Shown here piece by piece: positions 43,673-53,329 of a DNA stretch of 64,000 nt. Source of the stretch: SHVO01 sp964576515 (GTDB taxonomy: Bacteria > Pseudomonadota > Alphaproteobacteria > Rhodospirillales > Rhodospirillaceae); assembly GCA_964576515.1 (NCBI GenBank), contig CAZNUW010000013.1:62001-126000 (forward strand), written 5' to 3'. The notes beneath the pieces were generated by a model. The model did not search any database. It was not told the origin of the DNA and worked only from the letters and a program-made list of their open reading frames with translations. Numbering within the stretch: position 1 is the first letter of the stretch; each line of letters begins with the position of its first letter. Made by a program: the position numbers and the translations under genes.

Positions 43673-44601
43673 GTCTTTGGCCGTGGTTGCGGAGGGACGG
43701 GTTCGTCCAAGGAAACTTCCTGCGCTTGCAGGGCGTCGGCGAGGCGGGCGGTGGCGCTGCCCGGACGCAAAGGTTTTTGCTGCGAGGCGTGCGGCGCCCA
43801 GGCGGTCATGGTGATGATCTGGAAGCTGGCCTGGATGCGTCCGCGCGCGTCCGAAAACCGTTCGGCGTAGAGGCCGGCCGCGCGCAGGAAAACGTCGCGG
43901 CGCGTCGGGACGCGGCGGCGTTCAAGGACGGTGTTCGTTTCTCCCATGGCGCGCAGATCGGCCATCAGCTTGAACATGTCGGAGTAGGTCACGGCGATCG
44001 TTTCCGCATCCACCACCGGCAACGCGAAGCCGGCGCGCGTGAGAAGGTTGCCGGCGTCACGCACATCGGTGAAGGGCGAGACGCGCGGCGCTATGCCGCC
44101 CGCGACCTCGACCTCCGCGTCGATCAGGACGCTGCGCAGTTCTTTCAAGGTCTCGGCCCCGAACATGGTGGCGAGCAAGAGGCCGTCCGGCTTCAAGGCA
44201 AAGCGGATTTGCGACAGCGCGCCGGGCAGATCGTTGACCCAGTGCAGGGAAAGATTGCTGAGCACGAGATCGAGGGATTGCGGCGCTAGCGGCAGCGCCT
44301 CTTCGTCGGCGACAAAGGTCGGCCGCCCGTTGGTGTGGGCGGTGCGGGCCATGGCGGAGGAAAAGTCGGCCTGGACGAGGGCGCCGATCTTTCGCGAGGC
44401 TGCGAGCTCCCGGCCCAGTTCACCCGCGTGACACCCGAGATCGGCCGCGACGGGGAAGGTTCGCGTCACGTCGAGCAGACGGTCGGCGAGACGGGCCGCG
44501 CTCTCCCGGAACAGAAAGTCCGCCTGCGCGAACGTGGACGCCGCGCGGTCCCGGCGCCGCCGGACCAGGGGCCGGTCGAAGACTTGCATACTGTCGGTCA
44601 T
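43669..44601 (-). CDS. SAM-dependent methyltransferase-fold protein (NDUFAF5/BioC-like)
   Basis: The 310-residue protein has a Rossmann-type SAM site (AADLGCHAGELGREL), then ADEEALPLAPQSLDLVLSNL split over two strands, and SLHWVNDLPGALSQIRFALKPDG. This matches the NDUFAF5-like branch next to BioC. In mitochondria NDUFAF5 hydroxylates an arginine of complex I; the bacterial role is inferred from that. Its neighbour comF is a common partner in this class. It diverges from comF with 48 bp between starts. Confidence 0.82.
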   Translation of the reverse strand: MTDSMQVFDRPLVRRRRDRAASTFAQADFLFRESAARLADRLLDVTRTFPVAADLGCHAGELGRELAASRKIGALVQADFSSAMARTAHTNGRPTFVADEEALPLAPQSLDLVLSNLSLHWVNDLPGALSQIRFALKPDGLLLATMFGAETLKELRSVLIDAEVEVAGGIAPRVSPFTDVRDAGNLLTRAGFALPVVDAETIAVTYSDMFKLMADLRAMGETNTVLERRRVPTRRDVFLRAAGLYAERFSDARGRIQASFQIITMTAWAPHASQQKPLRPGSATARLADALQAQEVSLDEPVPPQPRPKT

Positions 44602-44649
44602 GGCGCGTTTTATGGCACTTTATGCGCGGGACAGAAAGCGGGGGAGGGG

Positions 44650-45408
44650 ATGGACGCGCCGCGGCGATGGGCCGACACGGTATTAGCCGCGGGGCGGCTG
44701 GTCCTGAATTCCGTGCTGCCGCCTCAGTGCTTGGCGTGCGGAACGATTGTCGACACGCCGGGGCATCTCTGCGGCGGTTGTTTCAGCCGGTTCACTTTCA
44801 TCGCGCCACCGCACTGTGGGATATGCGGACTGCCGCTGGATCAGACCGTGACCGACGATCTGATGTGCGGCGCCTGTGTGGCCGAGCGCCCGACCTACCA
44901 TCAAGCCCGTGCCGCGTTCATCTACGACGCCACGAGCCGGCCTCTCGTTCTCAAACTCAAGCACGGCGACCGTACCGACATGGCGGTCCATGTCGCGAAG
45001 TGGATGACGCGGGCCGGGCGCGAGACAATCGCGCGCGCGGATGTGATTGTGCCGGTTCCATTGCACCGATGGCGGCTTCTGGCGCGCGCCTACAACCAAT
45101 CCGCCCTTCTGGCCCGGGCCATCGGCGGGCTGACCGGAAAACCCGTCGCCGCCGATGCGCTCACGCGCGTCAAATCGACGCCAAGCCAGGGCGGACTGAC
45201 GCGCAAGGAACGCCGCCGCAACGTCGCCAAAGCCTTTCATGTCGCGCGTCCGGCCGACGTGGGCGGCAAACATGTCCTGGTGATCGACGACGTGCTCACC
45301 AGCGGCGCGACCGCCAACGCGTGCGCCGCCGTGTTGTATCAGGCCGGCGCGAAAAACGTGGATGTGCTAGCGCTCGCCCGGGTTCCGCATCCGGCCGATG
45401 CGCTCTAG
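44650..45408 (+). CDS. comF: ComF-family phosphoribosyltransferase-like protein
   Basis: The 252-residue protein has an N-terminal double zinc-finger (CLAC, CGGC, CGIC and CGAC between residues 28 and 78) and a C-terminal PRTase domain with the PRPP loop VLVIDDVLTSGAT. ComF acts in DNA uptake in competent bacteria; many non-competent species keep it with an unclear role. ATG 44650 follows GGGGAGGGG directly. Its TAG stop lies on a CTAG that is also the stop of the convergent formyltransferase gene. Confidence 0.9.
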   Translation: MDAPRRWADTVLAAGRLVLNSVLPPQCLACGTIVDTPGHLCGGCFSRFTFIAPPHCGICGLPLDQTVTDDLMCGACVAERPTYHQARAAFIYDATSRPLVLKLKHGDRTDMAVHVAKWMTRAGRETIARADVIVPVPLHRWRLLARAYNQSALLARAIGGLTGKPVAADALTRVKSTPSQGGLTRKERRRNVAKAFHVARPADVGGKHVLVIDDVLTSGATANACAAVLYQAGAKNVDVLALARVPHPADAL

Positions 45409-46022
45409 CCTCGCAAGCGCGCGCCGCACGCCTTTCTCCGTTTTGCGATTTCTTCAGACGTCATATCCGGCGCGATGCGGCAGAGGCTGTCGCAATCGAC
45501 TTTCGTGCGTTTGACCCCGCTCCAGGGGATATAGACGCGTGGAAGAGGCTGCGGGTTGAGCGCGAGAAACGGCGCGAGCCTGTGGAACGCCGCGATCAAG
45601 TGCGTGAGCGCCAATTCCTCAAGGCCGCCGACGTCCAGTCCTTCTGGAACCGCAAACCACTCCGCGTTCACGATGGCGCCCGCGTCCACCTGCGCGGCCA
45701 TCTCGTGCACGGTCACGCCGTATTGCGTGGCGCTTTCATAGATCGCCCACACCGACGGAAACCGACCAGGGCGGTCCGGCGGGCCCGGATGGAAGTTGTA
45801 CGAGGGTCCCGGGAGCGCGGCGAGGATGTCCGGCGGCACAATGACCGAGGAGCAGAATGAAATGAGGCGCGCCCGTGCGAGGTCGGCGGCGGGTAAGGCG
45901 GCCAGGGCCGGCCGGTCGCCGATCACGGTGATGTCCAGGGCCGGATTGTGCCCGCGCAGAGTGCGCGCGAGGACCGGCGCCTCGGTTTCACCCGTCAAAA
46001 GGACAATATGCGCGATTGTCAA
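45405..46022 (-). CDS. Formyltransferase-family protein
   Basis: The 205-residue protein has the formyltransferase core: YNFHPGPPDRPGRFPSVWAI carrying the catalytic His, VTVHEMAAQVDAGAIV carrying the catalytic Asp, and a Rossmann-like start. It resembles methionyl-tRNA and GAR formyltransferases but lacks the C-terminal tRNA-binding domain, so the formyl acceptor is unknown. The start is TTG 46022 with GAAGGGG upstream. It lies reversed between comF and grxC. Confidence 0.8.
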   Translation of the reverse strand: MTIAHIVLLTGETEAPVLARTLRGHNPALDITVIGDRPALAALPAADLARARLISFCSSVIVPPDILAALPGPSYNFHPGPPDRPGRFPSVWAIYESATQYGVTVHEMAAQVDAGAIVNAEWFAVPEGLDVGGLEELALTHLIAAFHRLAPFLALNPQPLPRVYIPWSGVKRTKVDCDSLCRIAPDMTSEEIAKRRKACGARLRG

Positions 46023-46102
46023 AACGCCCCTTCGCCCCCATTTAGTGTGTCAGGGCTTCACCCCTGACGATCCTATTTCCCTTCGACACGGACCCCGCGC
46101 CA

Positions 46103-46366
46103 GTGCCCCATATCGAAATCTATACGTCGCCGTACTGTGGATATTGTATCCGCGCCAAGTCGCTCCTGAGCAAAAAAGGCGTGCCTTTTGAAGAAATTGA
46201 CGTGGCCGCCGACGAGGCCGCGCGGGCGAGGATGATCGACCGGGCAGGGGGACGCCGGACGGTCCCGCAAATCTTCATCAACGGCGCGCATGTGGGCGGC
46301 TCCGACGACCTTTACGCACTTGATGCTGCGGGTCGCCTCGATCCTATGTTAAAACCCGGGTCATGA
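46103..46366 (+). CDS. grxC: Glutaredoxin 3 (dithiol)
   Basis: This 87-residue glutathione-dependent thiol reductase has active site CGYC at 12-15 (in place of the common CPYC), TVPQIFING for glutathione binding and GGSDDLYAL. The start is GTG 46103. It overlaps the nitrilase-family gene by 4 bp (ATGA), the usual grxC-nit coupling in alphaproteobacteria. Confidence 0.93.
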   Translation: MPHIEIYTSPYCGYCIRAKSLLSKKGVPFEEIDVAADEAARARMIDRAGGRRTVPQIFINGAHVGGSDDLYALDAAGRLDPMLKPGS

Positions 46367-47220
46367 CGCAGTCTCCGGCGAGCTTTAAAGCGGCCTGTAT
46401 CCAGGTCAACGCAACCAACGATATGGCCGCCAATATCGCGGCGGCCAGCGACCTCACGCGCGCAGCGGTCGCGGCGGGCGCCAATTTCGTCCTGATGCCC
46501 GAGAACGTCTCCATGATGGAATGGGGTCGGGACAACATCACCGCCAAGGCGATGGCGGAGAGCGATCATACGGCTCTCAAGGCGTTTCGCGCGCTCGCCC
46601 TCGATCTGCGAACCTGGCTTCACTGCGGCAGCCTCGCGGTGAAGCTCCCGGACGGAAAGATCGCCAACAGGACCTACGTTGTGACCCCCGAGGGCAACAT
46701 CGCGGCGTCCTACGACAAAATCCATATGTTCGATGTCGACCTCGGCAACGGCGAGAAGTACGTGGAGAGCGCGACGTTCAGCGCCGGCACGCAGGCGGTC
46801 GCCGTCGATCTCCCGTGGGGCCGTCTTGGTCTTTCCATCTGCTACGACTTGCGGTTCCCGCACCTGTACCGGCACCTCGCGCAGTCGGGCGCGGCGTTCC
46901 TGACCGTACCGGCGGCGTTCACGCAGCGTACGGGCGAAGCGCATTGGCATGTCTTGCTGCGCGCGCGCGCCATTGAAACGGGGTGTTTTGTGTTCGCGCC
47001 GGCGCAAACCGGCACCCACGCGGGCGGCCGTCAAACCTATGGCCATGCGCTGATCATCAATCCCTGGGGTGAGGTGCTGGCGGATGCCGGCAGCGCGCCG
47101 GGCTTCATCAGCGCCGTGATCGATCCGGCGGACGTGGCCTCAGCGCGCGGGCGCGTCCCGGCCATCGCGCGCGATGCGGCTTTTGCCCCGGCGACGGAAA
47201 CGGCGGCCGCGGCGCAATGA
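46363..47220 (+). CDS. Carbon-nitrogen hydrolase (Nit family)
   Basis: The 285-residue enzyme has the nitrilase-superfamily triad: Glu in LMPENVS, Lys in YDKIHMFDVD and Cys in SICYDLRFPH. This is the Nit1/Nit2 branch. Nit1-type enzymes hydrolyse deaminated glutathione, a repair role that fits its coupling to grxC; omega-amidase activity is the alternative. It overlaps both neighbours by 4 bp. Confidence 0.9.
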   Translation: MTQSPASFKAACIQVNATNDMAANIAAASDLTRAAVAAGANFVLMPENVSMMEWGRDNITAKAMAESDHTALKAFRALALDLRTWLHCGSLAVKLPDGKIANRTYVVTPEGNIAASYDKIHMFDVDLGNGEKYVESATFSAGTQAVAVDLPWGRLGLSICYDLRFPHLYRHLAQSGAAFLTVPAAFTQRTGEAHWHVLLRARAIETGCFVFAPAQTGTHAGGRQTYGHALIINPWGEVLADAGSAPGFISAVIDPADVASARGRVPAIARDAAFAPATETAAAAQ

Positions 47221-47660
47221 TCCTCTACGATCTGGTCTGCCAGCGCGAACACCGCTTCGAATCGTGGTTTCGCAACAGCAATGTTGTCGAAAAGCTGATC
47301 AAAGCCGGCGAGGTGGTTTGCCCGTCGTGCGGGAGCAAGAAAATTCAAAAGGCGCCAATGGCCCCGCGCATCGCGAAGTCCGACGATGCCAGTCAGGCCG
47401 CTTTTGCCGCGGCCGAACAGCGCGAGCTGGAAGACGCCGTGCAGAAAGCCAATGCAGCGCTGAACGAACTGCATCAGGTGATCGAAAAGAACTTCGACCA
47501 TGTCGGCGATAAGTTTCCGGAAGAAGCGCGCCGCATCCATTACGGCGAGACCAAGGAGCGCGGAATCTACGGCAACGCGTCCAGGGACGAAGCCAAGAAG
47601 CTGCTGGACGAGGGGATCGAGGTGTATGCGATCCCCGGCAAGCGCAAGACGAACGCCTAA
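47217..47660 (+). CDS. DUF1178-family protein
   Basis: The 147-residue protein starts MILYDLVCQREHRFESWF, has a CPSCGS zinc-knuckle half and ends with ERGIYGNASRDEAKKLLDEGIEV. This is the DUF1178 family, seen mostly in alphaproteobacteria next to a nitrilase-family gene, as here. The function is unknown. The gene starts on the ATGA overlap and converges with ubiG at a 3-bp gap. Confidence 0.9.
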   Translation: MILYDLVCQREHRFESWFRNSNVVEKLIKAGEVVCPSCGSKKIQKAPMAPRIAKSDDASQAAFAAAEQRELEDAVQKANAALNELHQVIEKNFDHVGDKFPEEARRIHYGETKERGIYGNASRDEAKKLLDEGIEVYAIPGKRKTNA

Positions 47661-47663
47661 GAT

Positions 47664-48395
47664 TTAGGTGGCCGTCTTCGTGGCGTAAGCCATGTAGTTC
47701 ACGCCGAGGTCGGGCGTAACCTCCCAGCGGTCCAGAAAAACATTGTAGGTGACGCCCGAAAGGCCATGGGTGTGCAGCCCGTTCGCGCGCAAGGCGCGCA
47801 CCATTTCGCTGGGGCGCACGAACTTCCGCCAGTCATGGGTGCCCGCCGGAACCCAGCGCAGGACATATTCGGCGCCGATTTTTCCAAGAGCCAAGGACTT
47901 CAGGGTGCGGTTCAGGGTAGCCGCGATGAGCGCGCCGCCCGGTTTCACCCGCGCCGCCGTCGCCTGCCAGAACGCGTCGACATCGGCGACATGCTCGATC
48001 ACTTCCAACGCGAGGACCGCGTCGAACGTCTCGCCGGCGAGGTCTTCGGGCATGGCGGCCCGGTAGTCGATCGCGAGGTTTGAGCGTTCCGCGTGGACGC
48101 GCGCGGTGCCGATGTTCTCGGCCGAGGCATCGATGGCGGTGACGGAAAACCCAAGGCGCGCCATGGGTTCGGCGATCAGGCCGCCGCCGCAGCCGATATC
48201 CAGCAGGCGGAGTCCGGCAAAGGGTTGGGCGGCGTCCGAATCCCGGCCGAAATGGGTGATCAGCCGGTCGCGGATGAAGCCGACGCGGGCGGGGTTGAAT
48301 TTGTGCAGCGGGCGGAAGGCGCCCGAGGGATCCCACCAGGAATCCGCCAAGGCCGAGAATTTGGCGATTTCGTCGGGTGAGGCGGTCGTATGCAT
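47664..48395 (-). CDS. ubiG: Ubiquinone biosynthesis O-methyltransferase
   Basis: The 243-residue SAM enzyme catalyses both O-methylation steps of ubiquinone synthesis at the membrane. SAM site LLDIGCGGGLIAEPMARLG, post-I EVIEHV and the family start FSALADSWWDPSG...LHKFNPARVGFIRD are clear. Length is normal. It diverges from lysC with a 248-bp gap. Confidence 0.95.
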   Translation of the reverse strand: MHTTASPDEIAKFSALADSWWDPSGAFRPLHKFNPARVGFIRDRLITHFGRDSDAAQPFAGLRLLDIGCGGGLIAEPMARLGFSVTAIDASAENIGTARVHAERSNLAIDYRAAMPEDLAGETFDAVLALEVIEHVADVDAFWQATAARVKPGGALIAATLNRTLKSLALGKIGAEYVLRWVPAGTHDWRKFVRPSEMVRALRANGLHTHGLSGVTYNVFLDRWEVTPDLGVNYMAYATKTAT

Positions 48396-48502
48396 TAAAT
48401 TGGGTCCGTCTGGTGAGGGCCGGACTATAAGCCCATGAAAATGAGCCGCAAATGGCAGATCTGCCGGTCGGCGGAAAGCCTTGGAAATCCGCAGTTTGAA
48501 CC

Positions 48503-48531
48503 TTGTTCCCCCTATCCCCTTTGGCTATTTA
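48503..48531 (+). promoter_or_regulatory. Sigma-70-type promoter candidate for lysC
   Basis: TTGTTC and TATTTA are separated by 17 bp, in an otherwise GC-rich gap. The leader to the lysC start would be about 105 nt. The -35 is imperfect, so this is a candidate only. Confidence 0.4.
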
Positions 48532-48643
48532 TACGCGCCCCGCGGGCGGCCTTTTCCACATCTGGAGAACCTCACCGGGGACGGACCCTTTGCGCCCCGC
48601 CTGGGAGGCTGGGCGCGGGACAACAAGTTGAGAACGCAAGGTA

Positions 48644-49858
48644 ATGGCGCGAATCGTTCAAAAATTCGGCGGAACCTCGGTCGGCGACATCGCCCGCATC
48701 AAGAATGTGGCGAAGCGTGTGAAGGCCGAGGTCGAGCGCGGCAATCAGGTCGCGGTGGTGGTGTCGGCGATGTCCGGCGTGACCAACCAACTGGTGGCGT
48801 ACTGCAATGAAATTTCGCCGATGTATGACCCGCGCGAATATGACGCCGTCGTTTCCACCGGCGAGCAGGTGACCACAGGTTTGCTGTCGCTGGCGCTCCA
48901 CGAACTGGGGATGAAGGCCCGGTCGTGGACCGGCTGGCAGATCCCGATCCGTTCCGACGACGCGCACAGCAAGGCGCGCATCGAGGAGATCGACGGCGAC
49001 AATATCATCCGCAGCATGGAAGCCGGTGAAGTCGCGGTCATCGCGGGGTTCCAGGGGGTGTCGGGAGACAACCGCATCACCACGCTGGGTCGGGGCGGTT
49101 CGGATACGACGGCCGTAGCCGTCGCGGCGGCCGTAAAGGCCGACCGTTGCGACATTTATACGGACGTGGACGGCGTTTACACGACCGATCCGCGGATCGT
49201 GCCGACGGCGCGCAAGCTTGATAAAATCACCTACGAGGAGATGCTGGAAAGCGCCTCTCTCGGGGCGAAGGTGTTGCAGACGCGCTCGGTTGAAATGGCG
49301 ATGAAACATCGCGTGCGGGTGCAGGTGCTGTCGAGCTTCAGCGATGCGCCGGGTACATTGGTTTGTGACGAGGACGAGATCGTGGAAAAAGAACTGGTAA
49401 GCGGCATCACCTATAGCCGCGACGAGGCGAAGGTGACCCTGGTCGGCGTGCAGGATCAACCTGGCGTGGCGGCTTCGATTTTCGGGCCCCTGGCCGAAGC
49501 GAACATCAATGTCGACATGATCGTGCAGAACACGAGCCGTGAAGGCACGACGGACCTGACGTTCACCACCAGCCGCGCGGATCTCGAGCGCGCGCTGAAG
49601 GTGATCAAGGAAAACATGAAGGTGCCGTACGCCTCGATCGTTACCGACAAAGCGGTGGTGAAGGTGTCGGTGATCGGCGTTGGTATGCGCAGCCATGCTG
49701 GTGTGGCGCAGACGATGTTCAAGGCCCTCGCGGACCGCAACATCAATATCCACATCATCTCGACGTCGGAAATCAAGGTCAGCGTCCTTATCAGCGACGA
49801 CTATACGGAACTGGCCCTGCGCGCGCTTCATACGGCCTACGGCCTCGACGCCGCTTAA
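48644..49858 (+). CDS. lysC: Aspartate kinase
   Basis: The 404-residue enzyme phosphorylates aspartate, the first step to lysine, methionine and threonine. KFGGTSVGD at the start binds ATP and aspartate; DVDGVYTTDPR is also typical. Two C-terminal ACT domains (from about 265 and 345, VTLVGVQDQPGVA and VSVIGVGMRSHAGVA) should give feedback control by lysine or threonine. It is a single-function enzyme with no homoserine dehydrogenase fused. The next gene follows after 15 bp. Confidence 0.96.
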   Translation: MARIVQKFGGTSVGDIARIKNVAKRVKAEVERGNQVAVVVSAMSGVTNQLVAYCNEISPMYDPREYDAVVSTGEQVTTGLLSLALHELGMKARSWTGWQIPIRSDDAHSKARIEEIDGDNIIRSMEAGEVAVIAGFQGVSGDNRITTLGRGGSDTTAVAVAAAVKADRCDIYTDVDGVYTTDPRIVPTARKLDKITYEEMLESASLGAKVLQTRSVEMAMKHRVRVQVLSSFSDAPGTLVCDEDEIVEKELVSGITYSRDEAKVTLVGVQDQPGVAASIFGPLAEANINVDMIVQNTSREGTTDLTFTTSRADLERALKVIKENMKVPYASIVTDKAVVKVSVIGVGMRSHAGVAQTMFKALADRNINIHIISTSEIKVSVLISDDYTELALRALHTAYGLDAA

Positions 49859-49873
49859 AAGATCGGAATTGGC

Positions 49874-50944
49874 ATGTCGGACGCGGTCGCAAAAGAAATG
49901 ACTTCCCAGACCGCGCCTTCGGCACCGGCGACGGAGATAAGCCCGCGTCTGGCCGCGCTGTGGAAACGCGGCACGGACTTCCTCGAATGCCCTATCGCCA
50001 TTATGTGCGGGGCGATGTCGTGGGTGTCCGAGCGCCATCTCGTCGCCGCGATCTCGAACGCGGGCGGATTCGGCGTGATCGCATGCGGGTCCATGACGCC
50101 GGCTCTGCTGGACGCCGAGATCAAGGCGACGCAGGCGCTGACGCGCAAACCCTTCGGCGTCAATCTCATCACCATGCATCCGCAATTGATGGAACTGGTG
50201 GACGTCTGCGCGGTCAATAAAGTGAGCCATGTAGTGTTCGCCGCGGGTCTTTCGCCCGGTGAAGCCATGAAGAAGGCAAAGACCTTCGCGAAAGTCGTGT
50301 GCTTCGCCCCGGCGGCCTCGTTCGCCAAGCGCCTGATCAGAAGCGGCGCTGACGCGATCGTGGTCGAAGGCTCGGAAGCCGGCGGGCATATCGGCCCGGT
50401 TTCAACGTCGGTTCTCGCGCAGGAAATTCTGCCCGTGATCCGCGACGTGCCGGTGTTCGTCGCCGGCGGTATCGCGCGCGGCGAAGCTGTCGCCTCCTTC
50501 CTGGAAATGGGCGCGTCCGGCGTTCAGATGGGAACGCGTTTCGTGTGCGCCAGCGAAAGCATCGCGCATCCAAACTTCAAGCAGGCTTTCATCAAGGCCT
50601 CGGCGCGCGAGGCGATGCCGTCCGTGCAGCTCGACAAGCGCTTCCCGGTGATTCCTGTGCGCGCGCTTGTGAACAAGGCCAGCGAAGCCTTCATGGAGAA
50701 ACAGCGCGAGGTCCTGGAGAAGTTCGAGCGCGGCGCGTTGGACCAGCAGGCTGCGCAGCTTGAGATCGAACACTACTGGGCGGGCGCGCTGCGCCGCGCG
50801 GTCATTGAGGGCGACGTCGAGAACGGCTCGCTGATGGCGGGGCAGAGCGTGGGCATGGTGACGCGCGAGGAGCCGGTGACGGCGATCATGTCGGAAGTGA
50901 TTGCGCAGGCGAACGCCGCCTTGCAGGGACGCGCCGCGTCATGA
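49874..50944 (+). CDS. Nitronate monooxygenase-like flavoprotein
   Basis: The 356-residue FMN enzyme has CGAMSWVSERHLVAAISNAGGFGVI at the front, split around the flavin site, EGSEAGGHIG in the middle and VFVAGGIARGEAV...GTRFVCASES behind it. This is the NMO/2-nitropropane dioxygenase superfamily, which also holds FabK-type enoyl reductases. The substrate is not decided by sequence. It overlaps ptsP by 4 bp. Confidence 0.85.
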   Translation: MSDAVAKEMTSQTAPSAPATEISPRLAALWKRGTDFLECPIAIMCGAMSWVSERHLVAAISNAGGFGVIACGSMTPALLDAEIKATQALTRKPFGVNLITMHPQLMELVDVCAVNKVSHVVFAAGLSPGEAMKKAKTFAKVVCFAPAASFAKRLIRSGADAIVVEGSEAGGHIGPVSTSVLAQEILPVIRDVPVFVAGGIARGEAVASFLEMGASGVQMGTRFVCASESIAHPNFKQAFIKASAREAMPSVQLDKRFPVIPVRALVNKASEAFMEKQREVLEKFERGALDQQAAQLEIEHYWAGALRRAVIEGDVENGSLMAGQSVGMVTREEPVTAIMSEVIAQANAALQGRAAS

Positions 50945-53202
50945 GCGGCTTCAGCGCCGCCGACCTGCGGCGCATGCTGTCGCGCCTACGCGACGTCATG
51001 GCCGGGATCGGTACGGTGCAGGAGCGCCTCGACAAAGTCGTGGCGCTGATCGCAAACGACCTGAAGGCCGACGTCTGCTCCTGCTATGTGATGCGCGCCG
51101 GTGAGGTGCTGGAACTGTTCGCCACCTTCGGTCTGTCGCAGAAAGCGGTTCACTTGACCCGTCTGCGCGTGGGTGAAGGTCTCGTCGGGGAAATCGCCGC
51201 GCATGCGCGCCCTGTGGCCCTGGCCGATGCCTGGTCGCATCCCCAATTCGTATATCGCCCGGAAACGGGTGAAGATTTTTTCCGCTCGCTGATGGGCGTC
51301 CCTATGATCCAGGCGGGGCGCGTCATCGGCGTACTTGTGGTGCAGACGCGCGAAGAGCGCCCCTTCAACGATTGGGAAGTCGAGACCCTCGAAACCGTGG
51401 CCATGGTCATCGCCGAGTTGATGGCGGCCACGCAGATCGTGCGGCGCGAGGAACTGTTCCAGGCCGAAGGGAATGCCCTTCTTCACGTGCGCCTGACGGG
51501 CGTATCGCTGCATCCGGGCGTGGGAATCGGCGTCGCGGTGATGCACAAGCCGCACGTGCGCATCGGCCGGTTGGTGAGCGATGATCCCGCGGTGGAAGAA
51601 CAGCGGCTTCAGACCGCGCTGGAGACCTTGCGTGCGGAAGTCGATGCGCTGATCGATGGCGCGCACGGCGACGACATCGGCGATAGTTATCGTGATATTC
51701 TTGAAGTTTACCGCATGTTCGCCGACGACCGGGGCTGGATCAGCCGAATCTCGGAGGTGATCGCCTCGGGTCTCACTGCGGAGGCCGCGGTGCAAAGGGT
51801 CCACGACGATACGCGCGTGCGCATGATGCAGGTGAACGATCCCATTCTCAGGGAGCGTTTGCAGGACCTGGATGATCTCGCGAACCGTCTTTTGAGTATC
51901 CTCGCCGGCGGCGGCATGCGCGCCGAATTGCCCGAGAACGCGATCCTGGTCTGCCGCTCCATCGGCCCGACGGAACTCCTCGACTACGACCGCCGCAGGC
52001 TGAAGGGCTTGGTGATGGAAGAGGGGTCGCCGACCATGCATGCGGCGGTGGTGGCCAAGGCGCTCGACTTGCCGGTCGTCGCGCAAGTGCAGAGCGCGCT
52101 GACCCGCATCGACTCGTTCGATCAGATCGTGCTGGACGCCAATGCCGGCCAAGTGGTGCTGCGCCCATCGGAAGAAATCGTCGATCTTTATACGGCGGCG
52201 GTCGAAGCGCGCACCAAGCAGAAAGCCGATTACGCGGCGTTTCGCGACTTGCCGGCCATCTCGCGCGACGGTGTGAAGGTCACGCTGAATCTCAATGCCG
52301 GCTTCCTCCTGGACATGCACGGTCTGACGGAAACCAATGCCGACGGTATCGGCTTGTACCGCACCGAGATGCCGTTCCTGGCGCTGCCGACGCTGCCTGA
52401 CGTGAAGACGCAAGAGACGCTTTACAAACAGGTGCTGGACGGCGCCAGCGGCAGACCCGTGACGTTCCGCACTCTCGATGTTGGGGGCGACAAGATCGCG
52501 GCCTCGTCGGCACAAATGGCCGAGGATAATCCGGCGATGGGCTGGCGTTCGATCCGCTTGACGCTCGATCGGCCGTCTTTGTTACGCCAGCAGTTGCGCG
52601 CGCTGATCCGCGCGACGGCGGGACGCCATCTGCGCGTGATGTTCCCGATGATCGCAACGGTTTCGGAGTTCAAGGCGGCGCGGAAGATCTTCGATATGGA
52701 ACTGGCGCGTCATACCCGCCAGGGCGGGCGCTCGCCTCTTTCGGTGAAGGTCGGCACCATGCTCGAGGTGCCTTCGCTGATGTGGCAATTGGATGCGCTT
52801 GCGAAGTGCACGGACTTCATCTCGATTGGCACCAACGATTTGATGCAGTTTGTCTTCGCGGCCGACCGCGGCAATACGCGCCTTGCCCATCGTTACGACA
52901 CGCTTTCGCCTGCGGTGCTGACCATGCTGAGCAAGGTGATTTCCGCCTGTAAGGCCACCAACGTCGAGCTTTCGGTCTGTGGTGAAATGGCGGGCGCGCC
53001 GCTCGATGCGCTGGCGCTGATCGCGCTTGGGTTTCGTAATTTATCGATGTCCGCGGCCGGCATCGGGCCTGTGCGCGCCGCGATCCGCAGCGCTTCGATC
53101 GCGGAGTTGGAGCCGTTTGTGCAAGACCGGCTCGGATCGGCCGTGCCGTCGCTCCGCGAAACTTTACGCGCTTTCGCGCGCGATCGCGGGCTCGCGGTTT
53201 AG
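50941..53202 (+). CDS. ptsP: PEP-protein phosphotransferase of the nitrogen PTS (EI-Ntr)
   Basis: The 753-residue kinase starts the regulatory phosphorelay EI-Ntr to NPr to EIIA-Ntr. A GAF domain (about 15-160) is followed by the PTS N-terminal domain, the phosphohistidine domain with His367 in GSPTMHAAVVAKAL, and the PEP-binding barrel with FRTLDVGGDK and the Cys motif VCGEMAG. The GAF part can sense glutamine in relatives. The lysC-ptsP link is common in alphaproteobacteria. Its ATG lies on the stop of the NMO gene. Confidence 0.94.
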   Translation: MSGFSAADLRRMLSRLRDVMAGIGTVQERLDKVVALIANDLKADVCSCYVMRAGEVLELFATFGLSQKAVHLTRLRVGEGLVGEIAAHARPVALADAWSHPQFVYRPETGEDFFRSLMGVPMIQAGRVIGVLVVQTREERPFNDWEVETLETVAMVIAELMAATQIVRREELFQAEGNALLHVRLTGVSLHPGVGIGVAVMHKPHVRIGRLVSDDPAVEEQRLQTALETLRAEVDALIDGAHGDDIGDSYRDILEVYRMFADDRGWISRISEVIASGLTAEAAVQRVHDDTRVRMMQVNDPILRERLQDLDDLANRLLSILAGGGMRAELPENAILVCRSIGPTELLDYDRRRLKGLVMEEGSPTMHAAVVAKALDLPVVAQVQSALTRIDSFDQIVLDANAGQVVLRPSEEIVDLYTAAVEARTKQKADYAAFRDLPAISRDGVKVTLNLNAGFLLDMHGLTETNADGIGLYRTEMPFLALPTLPDVKTQETLYKQVLDGASGRPVTFRTLDVGGDKIAASSAQMAEDNPAMGWRSIRLTLDRPSLLRQQLRALIRATAGRHLRVMFPMIATVSEFKAARKIFDMELARHTRQGGRSPLSVKVGTMLEVPSLMWQLDALAKCTDFISIGTNDLMQFVFAADRGNTRLAHRYDTLSPAVLTMLSKVISACKATNVELSVCGEMAGAPLDALALIALGFRNLSMSAAGIGPVRAAIRSASIAELEPFVQDRLGSAVPSLRETLRAFARDRGLAV

Positions 53203-53329
53203 TGTTCTTCGCGAAAAACGCAAGACTTCCATTCGCCGGGCGAGCCCGATAAATTTAACGCACGCGTGACGCGCGGCGCGCCGGGGAGGGCGCCGCAGCG
53301 AAAAAAATGCGCGAAAGACCTGGGGACAG

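Noticed and set aside
48435..48810. Frames between ubiG and lysC running into lysC
   Set aside because: They overlap the clear lysC start in other frames and look like leader DNA with a promoter candidate.
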